Source: Atherinomorus stipes
Lineage: Eukaryota > Chordata > Actinopteri > Atheriniformes > Atherinidae
Assembly (NCBI GenBank): GCA_023101725.1
Contig: JALJCO010012839.1
Coordinates: 7,501-71,500 of the forward strand
DNA length: 64,000 nucleotides
Direction of reading: 5' to 3'
A program made the position numbers and the translations under genes. Below are positions 35,608-46,762 of this stretch, in pieces. The notes under the pieces were generated by a model. That model did not search any database. It saw only the letters and a program-made list of their open reading frames with translations, and had not been told where the DNA came from. The first letter of the stretch is position 1. Every line of letters starts with the position of its first letter.

Positions 35608-36509
35608 GGCCCGGTTGTTCAATTCCGGTTATTTTAACCACTGGTAACCCCTAACGGTCCGTTAAATCCTTACCGCCGGTCGACTGTTAAATTGCGTTGT
35701 TCAAAGATGGTAGTCATGCCGCAGCTAACAGCTCCGTCAAAGTTAACCACAGGGTTAGCACCACTGGTTAGCACCAATGTATCCCACAATTCCCCATTTT
35801 GTTTACTTGGTTTGAAAAAATAATGTTGTAAGTCTTGTCTCTTATTGCTGTGAGGAAGACACGGGGGGGCGCTCTCACTTTTTTTCCCACCGTGAACAGA
35901 GCTGCTGTTAGCCACAACACACACTTCCTCATCCCCCAGTCTCTCCATCCTTCCCCGTTCTCTTCACACTCCTGCGCGCCCCCCCAGCTCATCCGGCCTC
36001 ACAGCACAGCAAACCCTCAACAGAACACACGGGACACAGAAAGTATTGATAAGCAAACGATCCCTTTCACTTAAGGAAAAAGAGGCAGAAATTTCTCTGC
36101 GGATGAAGAAAATGTCATTCTAAATAGTGAGTCCGTCGTGTCCACAGTTCGTTGCGCGCTCCAAATCGACTCGAAAGGATTACATATATGCATTCTTTCC
36201 GAAGTGGTGCGCAGCTCCTCGTTAGAATAATCCCCGATATCAAAATCAAAGCCGCAATAACCGCCGTCCTTCCTTCTCTGAACCGGCATCATGAACGCAG
36301 CGTTAGCAACAAACGGCATAATGAGAGAAAACCACACCGTTAAGACTTTAGCGGCGGTCCTTAGGTGTGTTAACTTTAACGTTAAGATAACACACGGTTA
36401 AAATTAACTGAGTTTTGAACAACAACATAACCGGACTGTTAAAGTTAACGGTCGGCTAAATGTATTTAACGGCTGGTTAAAAGATAACGGAGTTTTGAAC
36501 AACTGGGCC
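35608..36509. mobile_element. CAG-flanked TIR element inside the TTAA element's arm
   Basis: Ends GGCCCGGTTGTTCAA and (from the right) GGCCCAGTTGTTCAAAAC are flanked by a 3-bp CAG duplication (35605-35607, 36510-36512). The uninterrupted sequence survives in the opposite arm near 44262, where gatcaggaagg is continuous. A 3-bp target suggests PIF/Harbinger, though CAG is not the usual TWA. Subterminal gttaacggttaa-like repeats are present. No complete transposase is seen. Confidence 0.85.
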
Positions 36510-36946
36510 CAGGAAGGCTTCTCGTTTTCCTCCAACTTTCATAAAATGGAGCTTGCCGGGTTCCGAGCCAAAAAGGTCCATAAAAGTCCATAAAAACTTG
36601 TCAATATTCCTCCATACTGCTCGTCCAATGTAATCCAAGTGTCCTGAGTGGGTAGCATCCAGAATTTACTGGAAACGTCATTTAGTAGACTTTTAGAACC
36701 TAAACAGCAGAACATCGTTCTTCCGTGAAGCGCGCATATGCGCATTCACAAAACTACGGAAGCCTTAGCATTCAGAGCCTACCCTGCCGATAATACAAGC
36801 GTAGAAGAAGAAACTAGCTGTTTACATTGTGCTAAGAGCGACAGAGCTGCAGACAAACCGGGACAAACACAAGAGGGTCCAAGAGGGGTTGATGTTGATT
36901 TAAAACAAACAAAGAAAGAAAGCATAACTACACTGATAGGGCGGTA

Positions 36947-38020
36947 TTGTTGGGCGGAGACTTCAACATGGTATATGATCCAGGTATGGACAGGCTCAGT
37001 ACAGCAGGACATAACAAAATATGGCATTCATCGGATATCGTTAAGCAGTACATGAAGGATTTCGGCCTTTGTGATGCATGGCGATCTCATCACCCCACCA
37101 CGAGACAATATACCTTCTTCTCCTCAGTTCACCATTCCTACTCTAGATTAGATTACTTCTTAACCAGCAGCTCACTGATGAGTGAAATCTCAGGAATAGA
37201 AATCCACCCAATAACCATCAGTGATCACGCACCAGTATCATTAACTCTGAGAAATAAAACTATTAAACCAGCAACTAGGAGTTGGAGAATTAATATATCA
37301 TTACTGAAAGATCCTGAGTTTATCAGCTATTTTAAAAGAGAATGGTCCATTTATCTAGAGAACAACGATGCACCAGAAACTCCAGCATGTGTCCTTTGGG
37401 AAGCAGGTAAAGCAGTAATGCGAGGGAAAATAATTTCCTTCTCTTCCCATAAGAAAAAAAAAGAAGCTGCAAGAATCTCAGAATTAGAAGTTAGAATTAA
37501 ATCACTAGAAGACGCCTACCCGGTCTCCCCGGAGGAACACATGCTGAATGATATAAGGAAATTCAAGCTCGAGTTAAACAAAATAATAGACCAAAAAACA
37601 CAATTCTTAGTTCAAAGACTTCGTTTAGAAAACTTCGACCATGGTAACAAGTCTGGCAAGCTTCTAGCTAATCAGTTAAAAATAAATAAGGAAAAAGCAA
37701 CAATCTCCTCTGTTAAAGACTCAGAAGGAAGTATCAGCCATGATCCTGACCAGATAAATAACATTTTTAGAAACTTCTACAGAACACTATATAAATCACA
37801 AATAAACCCCACAGATGATGATATTAATCAATTTCTTAATAGTATCATTCTTCCAAAACTACAACAGGAAAACATTATGGTTTTAGATTCACCCCTCTCA
37901 ATAAGTGAATTACATGACGCTCTGCAACATATGCCCAATAATAAAGCCCCAGGCCCAGATGGATATCCGGTCGAATTTTACAAAGAGTTCTGGACAATTC
38001 TGGCTCCCACTTTTTTATAA
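36947..38020 (+). pseudogene. LINE endonuclease C-terminus and RT start
   Basis: The frame opens inside the apurinic endonuclease domain with LLGGDFNMVYDPGMDR, followed by the late motif SDHAPVSLTL near residue 94. A lysine-rich linker follows, and then the start of the reverse transcriptase with NNKAPGPDGYPVEFYKEFW (about residues 333-351). The endonuclease N-terminus with its first catalytic residues is missing, so the LINE is 5' truncated. A one-base frame change in the T run near 38008 shifts the reading to the next frame, where the coding sequence continues at once. Confidence 0.9.
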
Positions 38021-38828
38021 AATGATACTAGAAATAAAAGAGAAACAGAAAATACCACCAAATATGAATTCAGCAAATATCACCGTATTATTAAAACCAG
38101 GTAAAGACCCGACACTTCCAGCTAGTTATCGGCCAATCTCATTAATAAATGTAGATCTTAAGATAATCAGCAAAGCACTCGCTAAAAGGATAGAAAAAAT
38201 AACTCCTCTGATAATACATCCTGATCAAACTGGTTTTATTAAAGGTCGACATTCTTCTACTAACACACGCAGGCTGATTAATCTAATAGACTATGCTACC
38301 ATTCATAATCTGGAATCCACTATCATCTCGTTAGATGCAGAAAAAGCCTTCGATCGCGTTAACTGGAAATTCCTATTTGCAACATTAAATAAATTTGGTT
38401 TTGGTCCTTATTTCATAGACTGGATAAAAATACTTTATAACAACCCTAATGCATGTGTGAGGACCAATGACCAAACTTCTCCAAGTTTCTGTTTACAGCG
38501 AGGCACCAGGCAGGGCTGCCCGCTCTCCCCTTCACTTTTTGCCATTTTCATTGAACCACTAGCAGCCGCTATAAGACAGGACAGAGATATTAAAGGGATC
38601 CCCGGCAAAAATCTAGAACATAAAGTAAGTCTTTATGCAGACGACGTACTGCTTTTCCTCCAGAACTCATCAACATCTCTCTCCCAGACAATCACATTGA
38701 TCAATAAATTTTCAATGATATCTGAGTACTCCATTAACTGGACCAAGACTACAGCTTTATCTGTTAATTGTATTTTACAAAACATTCCTAACACCACAAT
38801 ACAGTCTGGTAATATCAGATATTTATGA
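37905..38828 (+). pseudogene. LINE reverse transcriptase core
   Basis: This frame carries the classical reverse-transcriptase blocks in order: YRPISLINVDLKIISK, HPDQTGFIKGR, ISLDAEKAFDRVNW (first catalytic Asp), RGTRQGCPLSPSLFAIF, and the catalytic box LYADDVLLF (YADD at 38634-38645). All active-site residues are present. It ends at a TGA stop at 38826-38828. The same frame continues from 38829 to 40292, so this is a single in-frame stop in an otherwise open ORF2. Inactivation looks recent compared with other elements here. Confidence 0.93.
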
Positions 38829-38936
38829 ATAAATATTTCCCCACAACTTTCAGAGTTAATAAAGTTAAATTATGTCCAGCTATTAAAGTCAATAGAGGAA
38901 GATCTCACACGATGGAAGCACTTACCCATATCACTC

Positions 38937-40292
38937 ATGGGGAGAGCTGCTACCATCAAAATGATGGTTCTACCGAAAATTAACTACTTGTTCTCAATGA
39001 TACCCACTAAACCTTCCTCCAGTTGGTTTAAGTCACTGGACTCTCACATTTCCAAATTCCTTTGGAAAAATAAGCCATCACGTATCAGTTTAAAAACCTT
39101 ACAACAGGTAAAAGACCGGGGAGGGTTAGACTCACCCAATTTCAATTATTATTTCCTAGCAAATAAGCTACAATTTATTTCCAAATGGCTGAAACCTACC
39201 CATCTAGATGAACCGTGGCTAGACACAGAACAAGCATTATGTGAGGATCTGGATGTCTCTGATTTGCCGTTCATCAGTTCAGCAGTCAGATCTCATAAAT
39301 GCTTTAAAAGTATCAACATCTGCTCTACTCTGAAAGCATGGTGGGAATTCCTGAAATTAACCGAGTCTTCTATTATTCCATGTAAACTCCCACCCATCTG
39401 GAATAACCTGGATATTTTACAAAACAAGAAAATGATTAATTTTGTGCATTGGAAGGATAAAGGAGTAAAACAATTACAACATATCATTGAAAATGGAAAA
39501 TTCCTGTCATTTAACACACTCACCTTACAATACGGGATCAGTAGTACTAAATTCTTAGAATACCATCAACTTAAATCTATATTATGCAAAAAATATACCT
39601 CTAACCAACTGAACCTGCAGACTCCGGTCAGGGTAGCAGAATTCCTGAATCTCTCTATCCCCAAACTACTGTCGAAAATATATAGATTAGTATTAAAACT
39701 GGATGATTCAATTTCCCTTCCAACTTCGAAGTGGGAGGCTGACTTGTCCAGAACCCTTAACCAAAACACATGGACACAGATATGTTTAAACACGTTCCTA
39801 ATGACTAAAAACTCAAATATGCAGTTGATACAATTCAAGGTTTTACACAGAGTACATTACACAGGACAGAGGATGTTCAAGATGGGTCTGTCACCTTCAA
39901 ATATTTGTTTGCACTGCAATGAGAATACAACAGACAATTATCTTCACGCCTTGTGGTCTTGTCCACCTGTCCAGAGGTTTTGGCTTCAGGTATGTGATGA
40001 CCTGTCAACGTGGCTCAGGTGTAACTTTCCTGCAAGCCCCACACTGTGTTTACTGGGGGACTTGGATGAGATCAACACGGTAACCAACTATGCACATATG
40101 ATACTTACTGTATTATGTATTGCAAAGAAAACTATCTTGGTAAACTGGAAATCCAAAAATAATCTGAGCATTAGCCAGTTTAGGAATTTCTTAGTAGACC
40201 ATATCAGTATTGAGACGATGTCTGCCTCCTCTAAGAACCAGTTAGATGAATTCCACTCCCTCTGGTCCCCTGTGATTAGCTCCATCACTTAA
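38937..40292 (+). pseudogene. LINE ORF2 C-terminal region
   Basis: The 451-codon frame is in the same phase as the reverse transcriptase upstream. It starts with thumb-like sequence MGRAATIKMMVLPKINYLF, then FKSLDSHISKFLWKNKPSRI. Near residue 325 it has the cysteine motif ICLHCNENTTDNYLHALWSC (CxxC...H...C), typical of L1-clade ORF2 C-termini. It ends at a natural-looking stop at 40292, directly before the G-rich 3' UTR. Confidence 0.9.
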
Positions 40293-43200
40293 CGTTGGGG
40301 TAGGAGAGCCGCCTCGGCCATGTGGGGGTTGGGTGCTGGCGAGTGCTTGATGGCTATGGATCCCTGGCGGTTGACTTGGGGGGGGTCTGGGCTGCCTCGC
40401 CGCTGGAGCGGGACTGTATCCAGCCGGATGGTGGGGATGGGGGTCAGCGGTTGGGGCTGCTCTGTGGCGGTGGGCGGGTCGCTGGTAGGACCCTGACCGG
40501 TTGCTGTCAGCCGGCGCTTGGTGGCTGGGGCCGTCCTGGGGCGGGGGAGGGGGGGAGTCCTGGGCACTGGTGCTCGGGGGGGATGCATGTCTGTTCTTTG
40601 GGGAGGTGGCTCGGATCCTGGCCCGGGAGGCAGGGGGCACCTGCCTCCTCTGGTTTGGGCCGGCCCTCACATCCTTGTGTCTAGTCTCTGCACCGGGGGC
40701 CGGGGCGCCTCTGCTATGTGTGTGTGTGTCAGTCAGGGTGTATGTGTGGGGTGGGGGGGGGGTGGGGGGGGGGGTGTGGGGGTGGGGGGGGGGGGGTGGG
40801 GTGGGCGGGGGGGGGTGTTGGTGGTGTGGGGGGGGGGGGGGGTTGCGGGGTGGCCGGGTCTTTTCTGCGCCGGGTGCCTGTCCTGCCCGGCTGATGTGTG
40901 GGTTGGGACTGACCTGCACAAATTCATTTGTGTGGGTTGGTCTCCACTGGTTCGGGGGCTGGGTGGGGTGGGCTTGTGGCGTGGGGGAGGGTTGGTGGCC
41001 CTGTGGTCCCCATTCATGGTGTATGTGGGTGGGTGTATGCCTGGAGGGGGGCATGAGTGCAGGAGGGTGTGTGTGTATAGTTGCCTGTGGGAGTGTATGG
41101 GGGTGAGGGGGTGGGTGAGGGTGCATGGTAGAAGAATGTTTAAGTGTGGGTGGTGGGGGTGCATTGGTGGGGTTTGTGTGTGTCGGGTGGGAGGGGTTTG
41201 GGTGAGGAGCGGAGGTGGATCTGTGAGGGGATGGGATGCGGGGCAGCATGAGGGTGGTGTGAGAGGGTGTATGGGCTGGTGGCTTCTGGCACGGTTGGAG
41301 GATTGTGTATGTCACAGCCGGGGTGGGGGTGCGGGCTTGTGTAAAGGAGAGGGGGGCATGGGGTCCAGAAGGGCGGATGTGCGGGGACTAGCTGGCTACG
41401 TGGGAGGGGCGGGAGGGGAGGATGTGGATGGGATGGGGGAGTGTTGGCAGGGGTAATGTTGTGGGTTGTTTGGGGTAAGGTGTGGGGGTGATAGGATAGA
41501 ATGGGGGAGGGGAAAAAATGTATGTATGTGTGTGTATCTATATATCAGTATAAATAAATAAATAAAAGCAGATCTGCGTGCCTCTTGGGGGGTCTGCAGG
41601 GCCTGGGGAAGGTGGGCCTGCAACTCTGGCCCCTCCGCTGACCTCGTTCGCTCTGGTCCCTGTCCCCCCTCCCTGACCTGGGTTGGTCGGGCGCCATGCC
41701 TGCCCCCTTCTGCCCTGGAGGGATCCCGTAAGGCAGGTGTACCTAATGCCGGTAACGGCTCATCTTCCAGGGGGGAACTCACCCCCCCCTGGCCTCCCTT
41801 CCCAAGACTTCTCTCCCCCTCTGCTCTACCTTACACTCACACATGTAGGGTCTTGAGGAAGGCGTGTGTCAAGAGGGCGTGGTGAGGGGGGGGGGGACGA
41901 AAGTGCTTCTGTTTGCTGCATCTAGAGACAGCCTGCTCCCCAGTTTTAACCACACTTAGACACCTAAACACATAAAATAACGACAGCTCACAACCACTTC
42001 TGGGAGGCGGGCCATATAGCGTGTGGAAGGAGGGAGGGGGGTTGGGTGGTCATACCACCTACGTGACCCCACTATCGACATGACTTGGTACTGACCCTCA
42101 GTTTTAACTGTAAACAACACACATCTTACACACAGTCATGAGTGCGGGGGGAACAGGGTCCTTCTCTACCCAGGTCTCTCGGGCGCTACTGGGGGAAGGG
42201 GGGGCAGTGGCTGCTTCTCGTGCTAGCGGTCATGGCCGGCTGCATTGCGGGGGATCTGCTGGCTCGGGGGATGCCTGGCCTGCTGCCTCCGGGTGTGGGT
42301 GGGTTGGGGGTGAATGTGCCGGGGGCTTGGAGTTCGCGGCTCCTTCCCTGGCTTGGGCTACCACTCAGGAGGCATGGAGGCAAGGGTAAGAGTGAGGTGG
42401 GTGTATGAGGACAAATGAATGAGAATGTGAAAGAAGAAATGTGGGAGGGGGAATTTGGGCTGGAAGAGGGAGGAGATGTGGGTAAGTGGTTGGAGGAAAG
42501 GGGGGACGGGGGAGGGAGGCGCATGCTTGTGAGTGTCTGGTGGGGATGGTCGTGAGGGTCTGAAGAAAGAAGGGCGGGAGTGTGACAGGTCAGGGTGAAG
42601 GGTGGGGCCGGACATGTATGGGGGGGGTGTATGGGGTACTGGGGGTATAGGGAGGTGGGGGCGTATGTGGTGGGTGGAGGGAGGGGTCGGTGCAGGTGTG
42701 TGGACGGAGTGAATGTGTGTATTAGAGGGTATCAGGAGGTGGGGGGTATGTGTGGAGGCCAGAGGGAGGAGGGTGTTGGGGATGGAGGGAGGAGTGAGTG
42801 TGGGTATGTAAGGTTGGAGGGCGGAGCGAGTGGTGTGCATGTGTGTGGGGGGTGTGTTATGTGGGGCGGGCGGGGTGGGGGGGGGTTGGGGCCCGGGGTG
42901 GGGGGGGTGGGGGTGGTTTAGGTGGTGTTGGGGTAGTGGGTGGGGAGGGAGTGAGTGTGGTGGTGGTGTAGGGGGGTGGTAGCAGTAGTAGCGCACTGGT
43001 GTCAAGTGTGTGGGGCAGGGACGTCGGGGTGGGGGCTGCTCTGTCCTGGGGGGGTGTCGTCTGGGGGGTCCTCCTGGGTTTGAGGAGGTGGCTCGGATCT
43101 GGGCCCCCTAGTGACTGCTGGGGGCCTGGGTAGTGAGCTTTGCGGGCTTCCTCCTCCTTGCAGAGACGAGGATGCATCTGCATGACTGTATCACCACGGA

Positions 43201-43952
43201 GCACCCTTTATTATGCATGTTGATACTGTGACACTGCTTCCCATTGCGCTGACTAGGTTGTACCTCTTCTCTACTTCCCATTGCGCTGACTAGGTTGTAC
43301 CTCTTCTCTACTTCCCATTGCTCTGACTAGGTTGTACCTCTTCTCTACTTCCCATTGCTCTGACTAGGTTGTACCTCTTCTCTACTTCCCATTGCTCTGA
43401 CTAGGTTGTACCTCTTCTCTACTTCTCATTGCGATGACTAGGTTTTACCTCTTCTCTGCGTAGTTCTGCGTGTGTTTGTATGATCTGAGGATATTTAAGC
43501 CACCTGCAGGTCCTCCTGTAGGGGATTGCTTGTTTTGTTTTCCGACAGAGACCTTGGAATGTTGTTTAGGGATTTCTGTACAGATGTACCAGTGAACTGT
43601 GGAAGTGGATTCATGTTTTCTATTTCTCTCTCTCTCTCTCTCTCTCTCTTCCTCTTCCATACTCCTTTCTCTCTGTTCCACTTTCTATCATTACCTCTGT
43701 TAACTTTCATTTCTCCCTTGTCAAGCCCAGCAGTATGAAATGGAATGCTGTTATAGACAAATGTTTAATTAAAGAAATGAAATTAATAAACAGGATATCC
43801 AGGGGAGCCTTATGTTCATGAAGCTCCCCTTGGCAAAGCAAAACTGTTCAACACAATAAAGCAATCAGATTTCCATTCTGCTGCTATGATGCTGGACAGG
43901 ACAAGTAAAAAAAGAGAAAAAATGAGAAAAGACGAGAAAAGAAAAAAAAAAG
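40293..43952 (+). other. G-rich 3' UTR of the LINE
   Basis: From 40293 to about 43170 the RNA-sense strand is dominated by G, with many runs of four or more (densest at 40750-40850 and 42840-42915). The final 0.8 kb is ordinary, with a 37-bp tandem repeat, a (CT)n tract at about 43628-43649 and the terminal block shared with the copy at 20570-20959. That shared end supports assigning this sequence to the LINE rather than to host DNA. Long frames here are artefacts of base skew. Confidence 0.7.
43237..43458. repeat. 37-bp tandem repeat in the LINE 3' UTR
   Basis: Six copies of a unit containing cttcccattgctctgacta followed by ggttgtacctcttctcta. The first two read gcgctg, later ones gctctg, and the last is more diverged. 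Confidence 0.95.
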
Positions 43953-44373
43953 AAACAAAGAAAGAAAGAAAAGGAGAACGCGCGATCTTGTCTGCCACGG
44001 CTTCCGTAGTTTTCGTGAATGCGCATCAGCGTGCTCACACGAGATGTGATGTAGTACTGATGTAGTACTGTTTAGGCTCTAAAATCTACTAAATGATGGT
44101 TTCCAGTAAATTCTGGACGCTACCCACTCAGGACACTTGGATTACATTGGACGAGCAGTATGGAGGAATAATGACAAGTTTTTGTGGACTTTTATGGACC
44201 TTTTTGGCTCAGACCCCGGTGAACTCCATTATATGAAAGTTGGGGGGAAACTAGAAACCTTCCTGATCACCGGCTGCATTTGAGATATTAAAAAAGTGCT
44301 CCAGAGTCTTTCTCACCATGAGGGGAAGTGGAAAATAAAGTTACATCATTCTGTGGGTAGAATATTCCTTTAA

Positions 44374-44977
44374 AGTTGTACTTCCATGGTGATGTCATTA
44401 ATATTTCTGTGTTCTCCATTATTATTGAATGCATTCTGCATCGTTTCTGTTTAAAAAAACCTTCTGGTATCTTTGTATCCAGCTGTATTTGTATACTAGA
44501 AGAGAGGCTTGTGGTCCAACGGCAGCTTTTCCGGGTCCTTCTCATGAATTTCCGTCTGATTGGCTGCCTCCCATCAGTGTATGAAGGAAGCTCCGCCCTC
44601 CGCTCTTATTTTGTTACAGACAGGAAATAGAGCCGACAAACAAGTTTGTTCCACCATGCTAACAAACAGTTAGCTAATTAGCTTCTCAACTCCGAAGCTA
44701 CAGTCGTGCCGTCTTTACTTCTAGTGTGTAGTGGAGGGTTACCTGCCTTCCAATGGACAGATAGAAACCCCACGTGGGATACGCTATTTGCAATGTGACG
44801 TAGAAGTGCGAGGCTGTTCCCGATTCGCTCTTTTCTTCGTATTGTTTCTCTGATGAGAAAGCACAGCTGACTGGGGGCAACGCAACGCTAGCAAGTCAGC
44901 ATGTGTAAGTAAACAAGGGGAAACCCTCCGTATTTCAGAAGGAGCAAGTTAAACGGCTTTTCAGTGGAAGGAGGCCT
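44374..44977. other. Unassigned stretch between two TTAA sites
   Basis: It lies between the TTAA at 44370-44373 and the TTAA at 44978-44981, where the old LINE resumes. It is either the far end of the TTAA element or a second, adjacent TTAA insertion. No terminal repeat match was found. Confidence 0.4.
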
Positions 44978-44981
44978 TTAA

Positions 44982-45475
44982 GGTTTTAAAATTTATGGTC
45001 CCTGTCAGGAGTCAAGATGTCCAGGAGGACTGAGTTTTCTGGCACAGAACCAACCCCAAGGGGCTGTTGGAGGTCCCTGAACAAACCTCCCATTGAAAAA
45101 TGGGTGTGTGACCTCCAGTGGAGGACTGTTCATGGGGCCATAGCTATGAACGGGTATCTGGTACACCCCCATCCTGGGGCAGGGGAGGTGATGTAGAAAC
45201 TCTATATCACTTGTTTGTTCAGTGCTCACGTCTGGCAGGTTTGTTTAGTTTTTGGAGTTGATCTTTACACGGTTTGGAGTTCAGTTTTCCTTGTGTTACT
45301 TTGTTTATGGTCCACTGTGTTCTGCAAAAAGTAAATATATACATTACTGAATATTATTTCAGGGCAGTCCAAGTTTGTGATTTGGAAAACTAGGAAAAAT
45401 GGCATTAAGGGAGTGGGATCTGAGGATGTTTGGTTGGTGCTCAGGAGGCTCTTGGCAGCAGCTTCACCATGTTTC
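44982..45475 (+). pseudogene. Old LINE ORF2 C-terminal part, right piece
   Basis: Directly after a TTAA (44978-44981), the plus strand resumes LINE-like coding sequence. WRSLNKPPIEKWVCDLQWR is followed by TVHGAIAMNGYLVH and then LYHLFVQCSRLAGLF, the family's C-terminal zinc-knuckle-like end with its HxxxxxC part visible. In-frame stops show it is dead. Together with 35215-35496 it forms one interrupted LINE remnant. Confidence 0.6.
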
Positions 45476-45964
45476 AGGTTCTGTCCTGTGCCAGCCGGAG
45501 GTCCAGACTGGAGGGGGGCTGTGTGAAACTGGGTCACCTGATGAGGACTTCTGTGTCCTGTTTGTCTGAACATTAGGTCCAGAAGGCTGCTGATCCATGT
45601 CCACAGGTGTGAGGGCCCCGGGGAGGAACTCATCCAGGTCAGCTGGATGAGTTTTGGTGTGGTCCCGTAAGCAGAGGTGAAAGCCTGGCCAGCAATGCAG
45701 GTCAAAACTGTGGAAATCAGCCTCAGCTTTGCTGTGGTACGGTCCTGATGGGGACTTCTCGGTACCCCGCCCCAAATTCCTGAATAAAAACTGAATCTCT
45801 GACTCTGAAATGAGGTGGGGCTGCACCCAGAACACCAACCAATCAGAACATCATCATGTTCATGACTAAATACCACAGACACCCATTTTAACTGGATTAA
45901 ACTGGTCAGCAGTGAAGGCACCCTGACCCATCAGAGAACTGGGACCATGGGAAGTCTTCCTCAC
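45476..45964. other. Intron on the donor side of a galnt10 exon
   Basis: Mixed sequence between the old LINE remnant and the exon at 45965-46150. Frames exist on the minus strand (45921-45265) but they lack recognisable domains. Confidence 0.5.
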
Positions 45965-46150
45965 CCAGTAATGGAGGCAGCCAGTTGACGTTAGCCTCAC
46001 AGTGAGAGTCCAGGAAGGTAATGACCTCTCCCTTAGCAGCAGCAGCTCCAAGTAGGCGAGTCCGGATCAGACCTTCCCTTTTCTTGGTCCTCAGGATGCG
46101 GACCTTTGGCAACCGTACCATGTATTCCTCTAGCGCCACCTTCAGGTGTT
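45965..46150 (-). CDS. galnt10: galnt10 internal exon (DxH-motif exon)
   Basis: This coding exon of 186 bp encodes part of the catalytic domain of a Golgi UDP-GalNAc:polypeptide N-acetylgalactosaminyltransferase, the family that starts mucin-type O-glycosylation by adding GalNAc to Ser/Thr. It begins after an acceptor reading ctttctccag and ends before a gtgagg donor. It reads in phase 1 from [11 protein letters not shown] through [14 protein letters not shown] to [17 protein letters not shown]. The DSH triplet at 46002-46010 is the family's metal-binding DxH motif, so a key catalytic element is intact. There are no stops. The last base plus AC of the next exon forms the Asp codon of DRIA, so the two exons join cleanly. 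The wording of the motifs matches GALNT10 better than GALNT17 or other paralogues as I know them. The preceding exon, expected to end near a VDDFSD-type motif, was not found up to 64000. Confidence 0.93.
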
Positions 46151-46762
46151 CTGGAGAAAGAAGAGAAGACACAGCAGAACTAAATGATTAGGACCTGGAA
46201 ACAGTTTCAGAAAAGTCTCCATTACCAACTCACAGAGGAACCAAACCAGCTGCCTCTGCTCCAAGACATGGTCTCCTTCAGACCTGCAAGTCACCATACA
46301 TTATGACCCAGACAAAAAACCCTTCAACCTCTTCGTCACTCACTTTATTTTCTGCAGTCATCAGACAAACTGTTGGCCTCAGGAGAAGCGACCCAACTGT
46401 GAGGCATAAAAGAGGAATGAAATCAAGCCTCCTAACATCTGCAGTCATTAAGCTTCTGGCAAACACCAGCCTTTCCTTTGAAGTTATGGTACTCATCATT
46501 TTACCAACATCACCATGCCCTGAGAGGGAATTACAGATGCATAACCCTCCCTGGTTCACTGTCAGAGAGGACGTTTCCCAACATGACAGATTCATAAAGT
46601 CTATTCAGCAGTCAAAGCTGTGGCTTCTTCTGGGACGTCAATCTTTTCTCCAACTGCAGCAACACGATGAATCCCACCCAGAGGGTGACGTTGGCTGCAT
46701 GGACCTTTTATCAGTCAGACAAACTTCAAATCACCAGTCCGCCTCAAAGGGAGCCTGTAAAC
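46151..46762. other. Intron upstream of a galnt10 exon, nothing recognised
   Basis: Contains the acceptor region of the exon and ordinary intron. A 189-codon plus-strand frame (46303-46872) runs through it into a repeat and has no domain signal. Confidence 0.5.

Larger units (their letters stand above)
36923..43952 (+). mobile_element. L1/Tx1-type LINE, 5' truncated, with long 3' UTR
   Basis: A plus-strand LINE of about 7 kb: the end of the endonuclease, the full reverse transcriptase, a C-terminal cysteine motif, then a 3.6-kb 3' UTR and an A-rich tail. ORF1 and the start of the endonuclease are missing. A 16-bp A-rich sequence aaacaaagaaagaaag occurs just before it (36907-36922) and just after it (43953-43968) and may be the target duplication. 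Its simplicity leaves some doubt. Confidence 0.85.
35501..44369. mobile_element. TTAA-flanked TIR element holding two nested insertions
   Basis: It starts AGGAATAGTCCACCCACAGA after TTAA (35497-35500). The inverse copy ends at 44369 before TTAA (44370-44373). The arms (35501-36770 with one insert, and 44000-44369) match over about 380 bp when the inner element at 35608-36509 is removed. TTAA targets and AGG starts fit Kolobok-like or other TTAA-specific transposons. The interior is now occupied by an L1-type LINE. The old LINE resumes only at the TTAA at 44978, so the outer insertion may extend to 44977. Confidence 0.72.

Noticed and set aside
40242..43204. Glycine-, proline- or histidine-rich frames on both strands after the LINE
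   Set aside because: They follow from extreme G/C skew in the LINE 3' UTR, with no recognisable domain.
45265..45921. 218-codon minus-strand frame next to a galnt10 exon as a retained coding extension
   Set aside because: It is in the intron after a good donor site, has no similarity to the enzyme, and does not continue the exon's reading frame across the gtgagg donor.
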